The position numbers and the translations under genes are program-made. From contig QKPN01000024.1 of assembly GCA_003258405.1 (NCBI GenBank), forward strand, positions 1-58,754: 58,754 bases of DNA. Reading direction: 5' to 3'. Positions 17,274-25,870 of the stretch are shown piece after piece. Position 1 is the stretch's first letter, and every line of letters begins with the position of its first letter. The stretch is from Rhodobacteraceae bacterium DSL-40 (GTDB taxonomy: Bacteria > Pseudomonadota > Alphaproteobacteria > Rhodobacterales > Rhodobacteraceae). The notes under the pieces are model-generated. The model worked only from the letters and a program-made list of their open reading frames with translations, searched no databases and was not told the DNA's origin.

Positions 17274-18737
17274 TTGGAAACGCTTGAAGATCTCACGGCG
17301 CGCATGCGTCCCCTCTTCATCGGCGGGGACTGGCGGCGGGCCGAGGGCGCGGACACCATCGAGGTGTGCGATCCCTGCACCGGCGCGCCGTTTGCCCGGA
17401 CCGGAACCGCCTCGGCGGAACAGGTGAGCGCGGCCGCCCAAGCCGCTGCGCGGGCCTTCGCGACCTGGCGCCGGACGGCGGCGGCGGATCGCGCCGCCCT
17501 GCTCGACGGCTTCGCCGCCGGGCTCCGCGCCCGGAAGCCGGTGCTGGTCGCGCTCCAGATGCGCAACAACGGCAAGCCGCGGGCGGAAGCCGAGACCGAT
17601 CTCGACGATGCGGCGGCCTGCTTCGACTATTACGCGGGCCTCGCCCGCGGTCTCGACGCCCCGCGGGCCGCGGAGACGCTCTCCGATCCGCACTTCGCCG
17701 GGCGGCGCGCCGATGCGCCCATCGGGCCTGTGGGGCTCATCGTGCCGTGGAACTTCCCGCTGGTCACCAGCGCCTGGAAGATCGCGCCCGCGCTTGCCGC
17801 CGGGTGCACCGCCGTCCTGAAGGTGTCCGAGATGACGCCGCTCGCGGAGCTGGCCTATGGCGACATCGCGCAGGAGATCGGCCTGCCGGCGGGGGTGCTC
17901 AACATCGTCACGGGGCGCGCGGAGGTGGGGCGCGCCATCGGGAGCGATCCGCGGTTCGCCAAGCTCTCCTTCACCGGCTCGAACGGCGTCGGTGCGGCGG
18001 TGATGGCGGCGGCGGCGGCGCGGACGGTGCCGGTTTCGCTCGAGCTCGGGGGCAAGTCGCCGATCGTGGTGACGGCCGATGCCGATCTCGAACTCGCGGC
18101 CGATCTGGTCGCGGGCGGCATCTTCACCAATTGCGGCCAGATGTGTTCGGCCACCTCGCGGCTGATCGTCGAGGAGCCGGTCGCGGAGGCGCTCGTCGCG
18201 GCGCTGGTCGAGCGGGCCGAAAACCTCGCGCTCGGCGCGCCCGAGACGGCGGAGATGGGGCCGCTCACCACGCGGCCGCACTACCTTCGGGTCTCTGCCA
18301 TGTTCGCGCGCGCGCGGCAGGAGGGCGCGCGCTGCCTGACCGGTGGCGCGGCCGAGGGCGATCCGGCGGGGCAGTTCGTCCGGCCGACGATCTACGAGGA
18401 CGTGCCGGCGGCGAGCTTTCTCTGGCGCGAGGAGCTCTTCGCCCCCGTCCTCGCGGTGCGCCGCTGCCGCGACGACGCCGAAGCGATCCGGCTTGCGAAC
18501 GACACGGATTTCGGCCTCGCCGCCACCGTCGTGTCCGGAGACCCGGAGCGCGCCGGAGCGATCGCCGAGCGGATCGACGCGGGCCACATCTGGATCAACA
18601 CGCCGCAGGTGATCCTGCCCGAGACGCTCTGGGGCGGCTTCCGCGCCAGCGGCATCGGCCGCGAACTCGGCCCCTCCGGCCTCGAGGCCTACCGGCAGAA
18701 GAAATTCATCACCACCAGAACCGCCGCCACGGCCTGA
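17274..18737 (+). CDS. NAD(P)-dependent aldehyde dehydrogenase (betaine-aldehyde type)
   Basis: 487 residues, full-length ALDH superfamily. Conserved parts are IVPWNFPLVTSAWKIAPALA (cofactor site), the catalytic Glu in SLELGGKSPIVV, the catalytic Cys in NCGQMCSATSRL and the terminal GGFRASGIGRELG. The start is TTG at 17274 with a strong GGGAGGAC 4 nt upstream. It ends the guanidino operon. The likely substrate is an aminoaldehyde or 4-guanidinobutyraldehyde, by analogy to the betaine-aldehyde-like family and by context. Confidence 0.88.
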   Translation: METLEDLTARMRPLFIGGDWRRAEGADTIEVCDPCTGAPFARTGTASAEQVSAAAQAAARAFATWRRTAAADRAALLDGFAAGLRARKPVLVALQMRNNGKPRAEAETDLDDAAACFDYYAGLARGLDAPRAAETLSDPHFAGRRADAPIGPVGLIVPWNFPLVTSAWKIAPALAAGCTAVLKVSEMTPLAELAYGDIAQEIGLPAGVLNIVTGRAEVGRAIGSDPRFAKLSFTGSNGVGAAVMAAAAARTVPVSLELGGKSPIVVTADADLELAADLVAGGIFTNCGQMCSATSRLIVEEPVAEALVAALVERAENLALGAPETAEMGPLTTRPHYLRVSAMFARARQEGARCLTGGAAEGDPAGQFVRPTIYEDVPAASFLWREELFAPVLAVRRCRDDAEAIRLANDTDFGLAATVVSGDPERAGAIAERIDAGHIWINTPQVILPETLWGGFRASGIGRELGPSGLEAYRQKKFITTRTAATA

Positions 18738-18870
18738 CATGGGGGACCGCCATCCTGAGGGTTGAAGGGGCCGGCCGCAGGGCTGGCCCTGCCCGGCGAA
18801 ACCGGATCGGGCAAGAAAACGGCGGCGGGGAGACTGCGACATTCCGACCTGATGTCGGCAAATGCCGCGC

Positions 18871-18888
18871 CGCGGCCTCCGGGCCGCG
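18871..18888. terminator. Short GC stem-loop between convergent genes
   Basis: A 7-bp perfect stem (CGCGGCC, loop TCCG, GGCCGCG) sits just before the stop of the DUF2794 gene (18893) and downstream of the aldehyde dehydrogenase. No T-tract follows, so the call is tentative. Confidence 0.3.
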
Positions 18889-18892
18889 CGGG

Positions 18893-19231
18893 TCAGACCG
18901 GGCGGATCAGCTTCTTTTCGAGGACGCGCAGCACGGTGGCGAGGTCGGAGCCGCGGCGGAGGATGCGGCCGTCCATGCCGAGCACGGCGTATTGCTGCTG
19001 CCGGGCGGCAAGGCGCGGGCGCTTCTCGATCCGGTAGACCGGGTGCTCGGCGGTGTGGCGGAAGACCGAGAACACCGCCACATCGCGCAGCATCGAGATG
19101 CCGTAATCGCGCCAGATCCCGGCCGCGACCATGCGGCCGTAGAGACCGAGAATGACGGAAAGCTCCGTTCGGTGAAAGCTCACGCGTTCGGGAGGCTGGG
19201 GAAACGGCGTGATATCCGCGGAGTGCACCAT
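18893..19231 (-). CDS. DUF2794 protein
   Basis: 112 residues from the ATG at 19231; an in-frame TTG at 19267 would add 12 residues but has no ribosome site. The family is confined largely to alphaproteobacteria and has no known function. Typical blocks are PERVSFHRTELSVILGLYGR, AGIWRDYGISMLRDVAVFSV, HPVYRIEKRPRL and the C-terminal LATVLRVLEKKLIRPV. Small and soluble, it stands alone between two forward operons. Confidence 0.85.
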   Translation of the reverse strand: MVHSADITPFPQPPERVSFHRTELSVILGLYGRMVAAGIWRDYGISMLRDVAVFSVFRHTAEHPVYRIEKRPRLAARQQQYAVLGMDGRILRRGSDLATVLRVLEKKLIRPV

Positions 19232-19432
19232 GGCGTCCAGAATGGCCGCGATCCGGGCCGTTGGCAAGTTTTCGTTGCGCGGGCGGGCGCTTGGGCGGGA
19301 TCGGGCCGAGCCCGCGGCGCGGGATGCCCCCGGCCCTGCCCCCCGTCCGCAGCCAAGGCTTGGCAGCGGGCGCGAAGACGCCTAGGCTCCGGGCAAAACC
19401 AGTGCGACGGGTTCCCCGGGGGAGGAACAGCC

Positions 19433-20884
19433 ATGCAGATGCCGGAACCGGATCCGGATATCCTGAGGCGCAAGGCGGCGATCGTCGCCCATCTCGAGGA
19501 TATCCTGCCCAGGGGCGCGGTGATTTCCGAGCCCGAAGAGGTGCGCGCCTACGAATGTGACGCGCTGACCGCCTATCGCTGCCCGCCGCTCGCCGTGGTG
19601 CTGCCCGCGAGCACGGCGGAGGTCTCCGCGGTGCTCGAGCTCTGCCATCGCGAGGGCGTGCCGGTGGTGCCGCGCGGTTCGGGGACGAGCCTTGCGGGCG
19701 GGGCGCTGCCGACCGCCGATTGCGTGCTGCTCGGCGTGGCGCGGCTCAACCAGGTGCTCGAGACCGATTACGAGAACCGCTTCATCCGGGTGCAGACGGG
19801 GCGCACCAATCTCAGCGTCACCGGCGCGGTGGAGGCGGACGGCTTCTTCTACGCGCCCGACCCGTCGAGCCAGCTCGCCTGCGCCATCGCGGGCAACATC
19901 GCGATGAATTCGGGCGGCGCGCATTGCCTCAAGTATGGCGTCACCACCAACAACCTGCTCGGCGTCACGCTCGTGCTGATGGACGGGACGGTGGTGGAGC
20001 TCGGCGGCGCGCATCTCGATGCCGCGGGCTATGACCTTCTCGGCGTCATCTGCGGCTCGGAGGGCCAGCTCGGCGTGGTGACGGAGGCGACGCTCCGCAT
20101 CCTGCGGAAGCCCGAGGGCGCCCGGCCGGTGCTGATCGGGTTCGATTCGAGCGAGGTGGCGGGCGCCTGCGTCTCCGACATCATCAAGGCGGGGCTGCTG
20201 CCGGTGGCGATCGAGTTCATGGACGGGCCGAGCATCCGGGCCTGCGAGGATTTCGCGCGCGCGGGCTATCCGGATGTCGAGGCGCTGCTGATCGTCGAGG
20301 TCGAGGGCTCGGAGACGGAGATCGACGAGCAGCTCGCGCGGATCAGCGACATCGCCCGGCGGCATGCGCCGCGCGAGCTGCGCGAGAGCCGGTCGGCGGC
20401 GGAATCGGCGCTGATCTGGAAGGGGCGCAAGGCAGCGTTCGGCGCCATGGGCCAGATCGCGGACTACATCTGTCTCGACGGGGTGATCCCGGTGAGCGAG
20501 CTGCCCTACGTGCTGCGCCGGATCACCGAGCTGACCGCGGAGTACGGCCTCGGGGTCGCGAATGTCTTTCACGCCGGGGACGGCAATCTCCACCCGCTGC
20601 TGCTCTATGATGCCAATGCGCCGGGCGATCTGGAGAAGGCCGAGGCGCTGGGGGCCGACATCCTCCGGCTCTGCGTCGAGGTGGGGGGCTGTCTCACCGG
20701 CGAGCATGGCGTGGGGGTGGAGAAGCGTGACCTGATGAGCCATCAGTACGGGCCCGACGATCTCGAGGCGCAGCTCAGGGTGAAGGACGTGTTCGATCCG
20801 GACTGGCTGCTGAACCCGGCCAAGGTCTTCCCGCTCGCGGCGAGCGAAAGCCGGCGGCGCCGCGCGGCCGCGCCAGTGGCCTGA
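19433..20884 (+). CDS. glcD: Glycolate oxidase subunit GlcD (FAD-binding)
   Basis: 483-residue flavin subunit of glycolate dehydrogenase, oxidising glycolate to glyoxylate. The PCMH-type FAD domain (about 50-230) has PVVPRGSGTSLAGGALPTAD and NIAMNSGGAHCLKYGVTTNN. The C-terminal FAD-oxidase domain has VANVFHAGDGNLHPLLLYD and GCLTGEHGVGVEKRDLM. A GGGGGAGG ribosome site precedes the ATG. It starts a tight operon with glcE (4 nt gap) and glcF. Confidence 0.95.
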   Translation: MQMPEPDPDILRRKAAIVAHLEDILPRGAVISEPEEVRAYECDALTAYRCPPLAVVLPASTAEVSAVLELCHREGVPVVPRGSGTSLAGGALPTADCVLLGVARLNQVLETDYENRFIRVQTGRTNLSVTGAVEADGFFYAPDPSSQLACAIAGNIAMNSGGAHCLKYGVTTNNLLGVTLVLMDGTVVELGGAHLDAAGYDLLGVICGSEGQLGVVTEATLRILRKPEGARPVLIGFDSSEVAGACVSDIIKAGLLPVAIEFMDGPSIRACEDFARAGYPDVEALLIVEVEGSETEIDEQLARISDIARRHAPRELRESRSAAESALIWKGRKAAFGAMGQIADYICLDGVIPVSELPYVLRRITELTAEYGLGVANVFHAGDGNLHPLLLYDANAPGDLEKAEALGADILRLCVEVGGCLTGEHGVGVEKRDLMSHQYGPDDLEAQLRVKDVFDPDWLLNPAKVFPLAASESRRRRAAAPVA

Positions 20885-20888
20885 GCCG

Positions 20889-22049
20889 ATGGCGGAGATC
20901 CTTCCGAAGGACGAGGCGGAGCTTGCCGAGGCGGTGGCCGCGGCTGCCGCGGAACGGCGGGGCCTTGCGATCCGGGGCGGCGGCACGCGGGAGGCCGGCC
21001 GGGCCGCGGCCGAGGATGTGCTTTCGCTCGCGGGGCTCACCGGCATCACGCTCTACGAGCCGGGCGCGCTCACGCTCGTGGTCCGTGCCGGCACGCCGCT
21101 CGCGGAGGTGACGGCGGCGCTGGCGGCGGAGGGCCAGAGGCTCGCCTTCGAGCCCTGGGACCCGCGCGGCTTTTCCGGACGGAACGGCGTTCCGACCGTC
21201 GGCGGCATGGCGGCGGTCAATGCCTCCGGGCCGCGGCGCATCCAGGCCGGGGCCTGTCGCGATGCGATGATCGGGGTGCGCTTTGTCGACGGCACCGGGC
21301 GGGTGATCCGCAATGGCGGCCGGGTGATGAAGAACGTGACCGGCCTCGATCTGGTGAAGCTCATGGCCGGAAGCCACGGCACGCTCGGGGTGATGACGGA
21401 GATCGCCTTCAAGCTGCTCCCCTGCCCCGAGACGGTGGCGAGCGTGGTGATCGACGGGCTCGACATCGCCACCGCGGCCCGCGCGATGACGACGGCGATG
21501 GCGACGCCCTATGACGTGACCGGCGCGGCGCATCTGCCCGACGGGCCGGACGGCGCGCCGCTCACCATGCTGCGGCTCGAGGGGTTCGAGACCTCGGTGG
21601 CGCACCGGGCGCAGGAGCTTTCGGCGGTGCTGCGCCATTTCGGGCCGACCCGGCGGATCGAGGGCGCGGGGCACTGGCCGCTGGTGCGCGACGCGGGCGG
21701 TTTCGGCGGGCGCCTCGGTGCGGTCTGGCGCATCTCGGTCCGGCCGACCGACGGGCCGTTGCTGGCCGCGCGGCTCGGGGGCGCGGAACTGATCCTCGAC
21801 TGGGCGGGCGGGCTCGTCTGGGCGCTGGTGCCGGAGGATCTCGACCTGCGCGCGCTCATGGGCGGCATCGGCGGCCATGCGACGCTGCTGCGCGGCGCGC
21901 CCGAAACCTTCGCCCGCTGGGGCGCGTTCCACCCCGCCCCCGCGCCGGTCGCGGGGCTCTCGGCCGGGCTCCGCGCGCGCTTCGACCCGGCGGGCATCCT
22001 CAATCCCGGGCTGATGGACACGCGGCCTTCCCGCGCGGCCGTGGCCTGA
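20889..22049 (+). CDS. glcE: Glycolate oxidase subunit GlcE (FAD-binding)
   Basis: 386 residues, the second flavin subunit of glycolate oxidase. It has the GlcE-type shortened PCMH domain: AIRGGGTREAG, VRAGTPLAEVTAALAAEGQR, NGVPTVGGMAAVNASGPRR and MKNVTGLDLVKLMAGSHGTL. It ends in FDPAGILNPG. It lies between glcD and glcF with gaps of 4 and 13 nt, so one transcript is expected. Confidence 0.95.
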   Translation: MAEILPKDEAELAEAVAAAAAERRGLAIRGGGTREAGRAAAEDVLSLAGLTGITLYEPGALTLVVRAGTPLAEVTAALAAEGQRLAFEPWDPRGFSGRNGVPTVGGMAAVNASGPRRIQAGACRDAMIGVRFVDGTGRVIRNGGRVMKNVTGLDLVKLMAGSHGTLGVMTEIAFKLLPCPETVASVVIDGLDIATAARAMTTAMATPYDVTGAAHLPDGPDGAPLTMLRLEGFETSVAHRAQELSAVLRHFGPTRRIEGAGHWPLVRDAGGFGGRLGAVWRISVRPTDGPLLAARLGGAELILDWAGGLVWALVPEDLDLRALMGGIGGHATLLRGAPETFARWGAFHPAPAPVAGLSAGLRARFDPAGILNPGLMDTRPSRAAVA

Positions 22050-22062
22050 GGCGGAGAGCGAC

Positions 22063-23358
22063 ATGCAGACGAATTTCAGCGCCGAGCAGCTTGCCGACCC
22101 GGAGGTGGCGCGGTCGAACAAGATCCTGCGGGCCTGCGTGCACTGCGGGTTCTGCACCGCCACCTGCCCGACCTATCAGGTGCTGGGCGACGAGCTCGAC
22201 AGCCCGCGCGGGCGGATCTACCTCATCAAGGACATGCTGGAGAAGGGGCGGCCCGCGGATGAACGCACCGTGCGGCATATCGACCGCTGCCTCTCCTGCC
22301 TCTCCTGCATGACGACCTGCCCCTCGGGGGTGGATTACATGCATCTCGTGGACCATGCGCGGGTGCATATCGAGCGGACCTACCGCCGGCCGCTGCCCGA
22401 CCGGGCGATGCGCTGGCTGCTCGCGCGCATCCTGCCCTATCCCAGGCGCTTCCGCTTCGCGATCCTCGGCGCCTGGATCGCGCGGCCCTTCGCGCGTCTG
22501 CTGCCCCGCACGCTCGGGGCGATGATCCGCTTCGCGCCCCGCTCGCTGCCGCCGCCGAGCCGGATGGACGACCCGCAGGTCTTTCCCGCCGAGGGCACCC
22601 GGCGGCGGCGCGTGGCGCTGCTCACCGGCTGCGCCCAGCGCGCGCTCAACACCGACATCAACGCGGCGACCATCCGGCTGCTGACCCGGCACGGCTGCGA
22701 GGTGGTGATCGCGCGGGGGCTCGGCTGCTGCGGCGCGCTCACCCATCACATGGGCAAGGAGGAGGAGGCGCGCGCCCATGCCGCGGGCACGATCCGGGCC
22801 TTCATGCGCGAGATCTCGGGCCAGGGGCTCGATGCGATCGTCATCAACACCTCCGGCTGCGGCACGGTGGTGAAGGATTACGGCACGCTCTTCGAGGGCC
22901 ACCCGCTCGAGCCGCAGGCCCGGCGGGTCGCCGAACGGGCGCGCGACGTGGTCGAGCTGATGGTCGAGCTCGGGGTGGAGACGCCCGCGACGCCGCGCAA
23001 GCTGCGCGTTGCCTATCACGCTGCCTGCTCGCTCCAGCACGGCCAGCGCGTCACCGGCGCCCCGAAGGCGCTGCTCGCCGCGGCGGGCTACGAGGTGGTG
23101 GAGCCGCGCGATGCGCATCTCTGCTGCGGCTCGGCCGGAACCTACAACCTGCTCCAGCCGGAGATCTCGGCGAAGCTCCGGGAGCGCAAGGTCGCGACCC
23201 TCGAGGTGCTGGAGCCGCAGATCGTGGCGGCGGGAAACATCGGCTGCATGATGCAGATCGGCTCGGGGACGGAGGTGCCGGTGGTCCATACCGCCGAGCT
23301 GCTCGACTGGGCGACGGGCGGACCGCGCCCGCCGGCGCTGGCCGGGCTGGCGGTCTGA
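22063..23358 (+). CDS. glcF: Glycolate oxidase iron-sulfur subunit GlcF
   Basis: 431-residue electron-transfer subunit passing electrons from the GlcDE flavins towards the quinone pool. Two [4Fe-4S] motifs are visible: C25-x2-C28-x2-C31-x3-C35 (ACVHCGFCTATCPTYQ) and C76-x2-C79-x2-C82-x3-C86 (CLSCLSCMTTCPSG). Two CCG domains follow, with GLGCCGALTHHMG and DAHLCCGSAGTYN. GGCGGAGAG lies upstream of the ATG. The chain is full length for GlcF. Confidence 0.95.
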   Translation: MQTNFSAEQLADPEVARSNKILRACVHCGFCTATCPTYQVLGDELDSPRGRIYLIKDMLEKGRPADERTVRHIDRCLSCLSCMTTCPSGVDYMHLVDHARVHIERTYRRPLPDRAMRWLLARILPYPRRFRFAILGAWIARPFARLLPRTLGAMIRFAPRSLPPPSRMDDPQVFPAEGTRRRRVALLTGCAQRALNTDINAATIRLLTRHGCEVVIARGLGCCGALTHHMGKEEEARAHAAGTIRAFMREISGQGLDAIVINTSGCGTVVKDYGTLFEGHPLEPQARRVAERARDVVELMVELGVETPATPRKLRVAYHAACSLQHGQRVTGAPKALLAAAGYEVVEPRDAHLCCGSAGTYNLLQPEISAKLRERKVATLEVLEPQIVAAGNIGCMMQIGSGTEVPVVHTAELLDWATGGPRPPALAGLAV

Positions 23359-23363
23359 CGCCC

Positions 23364-24146
23364 ATGCGCCGGGCGATCGCCGGGCTCGCGCTCCTGCTGC
23401 TTGCAGCCGGCGCGGGCGGCGGACCGGCCGGCGCGCAGCCCTTTACCCGGGGCCGGATGCTCGAGCCGGGCGAAGCGGGCGCCTATCGCGCCGTCGGCCG
23501 GCTCAACCTCGGCGGCGCGGGCTTCTGCACCGCGACGCTCGTCTCGCCGCGCGAGGCCGTCACCGCCGCCCACTGCCTCTTCGAGGCGCGCACCGGCGCC
23601 CCGCGCCGCCTCTCGGGCCTGCGCTTCGTGGCGGGCTTCGACCGGGGCCGCTATGCCGCCCTCCGGGGCATCGTCGGGGCCGCGGTGACGCCGGGCTTCC
23701 GCTTCGACGGCACGGCGCCCGACCGGACACTCGCGGACGATCTCGCCCTGCTCCTCCTCGATGCGCCGGTCGCGGCGGAGGACGCGGTGCCGCTCGCCTT
23801 CGGCGGGCCGCGCACCGAGGCCGACGGCCTGCTGGCGATCGTGGCCTACGCCCGCAACCGCTCGCAGGCCCCCTCGCGCCTCGGGCCCTGCCGCTCGATC
23901 CCCTGGCAGCCGCGGCTCATCGCGCTCGACTGCCGGGTGGATTTCGGCGCCTCGGGCGCCCCGGTGCTGGCCGGGCCGGAGACCGGCCCGCTCCGGCTCG
24001 TCGCCGTTGTCTCGGCCCTTGGCGAGGCGCAGGGCGGGCTTCATGCCACGACGCTCGCGGTCGAGGCCGACCCCGCCCGGCTCGAGGCCCTGCGCAGGAT
24101 CGCGGCGCAGGCCATCTGGCCCGTGAGCGGGCCTGCGCCGGACTAG
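23364..24146 (+). CDS. Exported trypsin-like serine protease
   Basis: 260 residues. A signal peptide (1 to about 24, RRAIAGLALLLLAAGAG) suggests export. The chymotrypsin-fold triad is visible: H70 in AVTAAHCLF, Asp125/126 in LADDLALLLLD and S197 in VDFGASGAPVL. It lacks a PDZ domain, unlike DegP/HtrA, and belongs to the small secreted S1 group. It begins only 5 nt after glcF, so it is probably expressed with the glycolate oxidase genes, although no functional link is known. Confidence 0.85.
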   Translation: MRRAIAGLALLLLAAGAGGGPAGAQPFTRGRMLEPGEAGAYRAVGRLNLGGAGFCTATLVSPREAVTAAHCLFEARTGAPRRLSGLRFVAGFDRGRYAALRGIVGAAVTPGFRFDGTAPDRTLADDLALLLLDAPVAAEDAVPLAFGGPRTEADGLLAIVAYARNRSQAPSRLGPCRSIPWQPRLIALDCRVDFGASGAPVLAGPETGPLRLVAVVSALGEAQGGLHATTLAVEADPARLEALRRIAAQAIWPVSGPAPD

Positions 24147-24148
24147 GG

Positions 24149-25033
24149 TCAGGCGCTTCGCACCGGCCAGACCTCGAGCAGCCCCGAGAGGAGCACGAGC
24201 GCGCCGCCCGCGATCTCGAGGGGCGCGAGATGCTCGCCCGCGAACAGCGCCGCCGACACGGCCCCGACCAGCACTTCGACCATCAGCAGGATGCCGACCC
24301 GCGCGGGTTCGAGCCGGACGGTCGCCCACATCAGGCTGGCAATGGAAAGCGCCCACCAGATCCCGCCCGTCGCGGCGGCAAGCCCGAACGCGCGCAAGGG
24401 GCTTTCGAGCCCCGCCGCGGCGGGAAGGGGCGCCAGGGCGGGGGCGAGCAGCAGGGCTGCGGCGGCGGCGCCTGCGGCGAAGACGAAGGCCGCCTCGCCC
24501 GGACCGAGATCGGATTTCGTGCGGATGCCGGTGGTCGCCACCGACCAGAGCAGCCCCGCGAGCAGCGCCATCCATTCCCCGGCACTGCGCGGCAGCGGCG
24601 CCTCGCCCCGGGCGCTGAGCATCACCACAAGGCCGAGAAGGCCGACGGCGATGGCGACGATCCGCAGGCGCGGCGTCTGCCAGCCCATGACATAGCGGCC
24701 GATGAGCGTGCTCCAGACCGGGGTGAGAAAGTAGAGCAGGATGATGATCGCCACGCGGCCATGGACGAGCCCCACGGAATAGAGCGCGAAGGCTGCGCCC
24801 CCGAGCGCGACCGAGGCGAGCGCGAGGGGGTGCGCCGCCGCCAGCGCCCGCCGGCGCCGGATCGCGAGGGGGGCGAGCAGGAGGCCTGCGGCAAGGGTGA
24901 TCGCCGCCGTGCCCCAGGCGCCGGCGAGACCCAGGGCGTCGAGCGCGCGGACGGGAAGCCAGTAGAGCCCCCAGAACGCGCCGGTGGCGAAGACGATTGC
25001 CGTGGCGCGCGCGGTCTGGCGGTCTCCCTCCAT
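24149..25033 (-). CDS. EamA/DMT family transporter
   Basis: 294 residues with about 10 membrane helices arranged as two EamA repeats (about 10-140 and 155-290). Recognisable stretches are FATGAFWGLYWLPVRAL, YSVGLVHGRVAIIILLYFLT and WWALSIASLMWATVRLEPAR. Members export metabolites or amino acids, and the substrate cannot be inferred here. It is convergent with the protease gene, stops 2 nt apart. Its 5' side faces the hsp20 regulatory region. Confidence 0.88.
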   Translation of the reverse strand: MEGDRQTARATAIVFATGAFWGLYWLPVRALDALGLAGAWGTAAITLAAGLLLAPLAIRRRRALAAAHPLALASVALGGAAFALYSVGLVHGRVAIIILLYFLTPVWSTLIGRYVMGWQTPRLRIVAIAVGLLGLVVMLSARGEAPLPRSAGEWMALLAGLLWSVATTGIRTKSDLGPGEAAFVFAAGAAAAALLLAPALAPLPAAAGLESPLRAFGLAAATGGIWWALSIASLMWATVRLEPARVGILLMVEVLVGAVSAALFAGEHLAPLEIAGGALVLLSGLLEVWPVRSA

Positions 25034-25136
25034 GCCCCGCGCCTATGCCGGGCGCCGGCGGAAGGCACGCGTCCGTTTCCGGCCCGCTGCGGCGCTCGGG
25101 AGCTGCAAAAAATTCTGCCGCGCGCCGCCGGAAGCT

Positions 25137-25165
25137 CTTGATAAGGCGGGGGACTGTTCCCACAT
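25137..25165 (+). promoter_or_regulatory. Sigma-32 (RpoH)-like heat-shock promoter
   Basis: CTTGATA at 25137-25143 and CCCACAT at 25159-25165, 15 nt apart, resemble the RpoH consensus (CTTGAAA, 11-16 nt, CCCCATnT). It lies about 100 nt before the hsp20 start codon, leaving room for the thermometer leader. This is inference from sequence only. Confidence 0.55.
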
Positions 25166-25210
25166 GCGCACTGTCCGGCGCCGAAGGAACGGGCCGGGCG
25201 GACGACCCGA

Positions 25211-25267
25211 GGACCTGTCCGGATGGAAGGTCCGATCAGATGTATCGCTTCTCAGAGGATGCAGACC
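25211..25267 (+). promoter_or_regulatory. ROSE-type RNA thermometer in hsp20 leader
   Basis: Two hairpins precede the hsp20 start. The first pairs GGACCT (25211-25216) with AGGTCC (25228-25233) and continues with TCC/GGA inside. The second is the ROSE signature: TCGCT (UYGCU consensus) at 25245-25249 faces AGGA of the Shine-Dalgarno at 25256-25259 across a 6-nt loop. This gives U-A, C-G, a G-G mismatch and U-A pairs, and the stem extends through 25241-25244 with 25260-25263. In known ROSE elements this weak hairpin melts on heating and frees the ribosome site. Confidence 0.75.
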
Positions 25268-25732
25268 ATGCGCCATTTTGACCTTACCCCGCTCTATCGC
25301 TCTTCCGTCGGTTTCGACCGTCTCGCCAATGTGCTTGACCAGGTGATGGCCGGTGACGTGAGCCAGAACACCTATCCGCCCTACAACATCGAGAAGACCG
25401 GCGATGCGACCTATCGTATCACGATCGCGGTCGCGGGCTTCGCCGAAGACGAGCTCACGATCGAGAGCCGTGAAGGCCAGCTCGTTGTGTCGGGTCGCAA
25501 GACCGAGACCGAAGAGGACAAGAAGGGCACCTTCCTGCACCGCGGCATCGCGACCCGCGCTTTCGAGCGCCGGTTCCAGCTTGCCGACCATGTGCGCGCC
25601 GTGGAGGCCGCGACCGAGAACGGCCTGCTCCACATCGACCTCGTGCGTGAGGTTCCCGAAGCGCTGAAGCCGCGCAAGATCGAGATCGCGCGCAAGCAGC
25701 CCGCCCTCGAAGGCGCCTCGACGACCGCCTGA
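25268..25732 (+). CDS. Small heat-shock protein, Hsp20/IbpA family
   Basis: 154-residue alpha-crystallin-type holdase chaperone that binds unfolding proteins. The N-terminus MRHFDLTPLYRSSVGFDRL is the IbpA pattern of alphaproteobacteria. The alpha-crystallin domain runs about 35-130 (YPPYNIEKTGDATYRITIAV, ELTIESREGQLVVSGRK, FERRFQLADHVRAVEA) and the C-terminal extension has PRKIEI. The ATG at 25268 is chosen because AGAGG lies 9 nt upstream; the ATG at 25259 overlaps that site. A sigma-32-like promoter and ROSE element precede it and a terminator follows. Confidence 0.95.
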   Translation: MRHFDLTPLYRSSVGFDRLANVLDQVMAGDVSQNTYPPYNIEKTGDATYRITIAVAGFAEDELTIESREGQLVVSGRKTETEEDKKGTFLHRGIATRAFERRFQLADHVRAVEAATENGLLHIDLVREVPEALKPRKIEIARKQPALEGASTTA

Positions 25733-25798
25733 GGCGGCGGCTCACGGGCGGCGGGACCGGAAGCCGGTCCCGGCACCCTCATCTCCTGACATGAATGC

Positions 25799-25829
25799 GC
25801 CCTGCGGAGCGTCCTCCGCAGGGCTTTTT
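25799..25829 (+). terminator. Rho-independent terminator after hsp20
   Basis: An 11-bp perfect stem (GCCCTGCGGAG at 25799-25809 with its complement at 25814-25824), a 4-nt loop and five T (25825-25829) form a textbook intrinsic terminator 67 nt after the hsp20 stop. A second perfect 8-bp hairpin without T-tract lies at 25753-25771. Confidence 0.9.
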
Positions 25830-25870
25830 CGTCTGGCCTCGGCCGCCCCGCCCGCGGTACGGGGCGCAGG

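Noticed and set aside
17366-20884. 1172-residue forward frame covering the aldehyde dehydrogenase and glcD
   Set aside because: Only its C-terminal part is GlcD. The rest is an out-of-frame shadow of the aldehyde dehydrogenase plus intergenic DNA. GlcD starts at 19433 with its own ribosome site.
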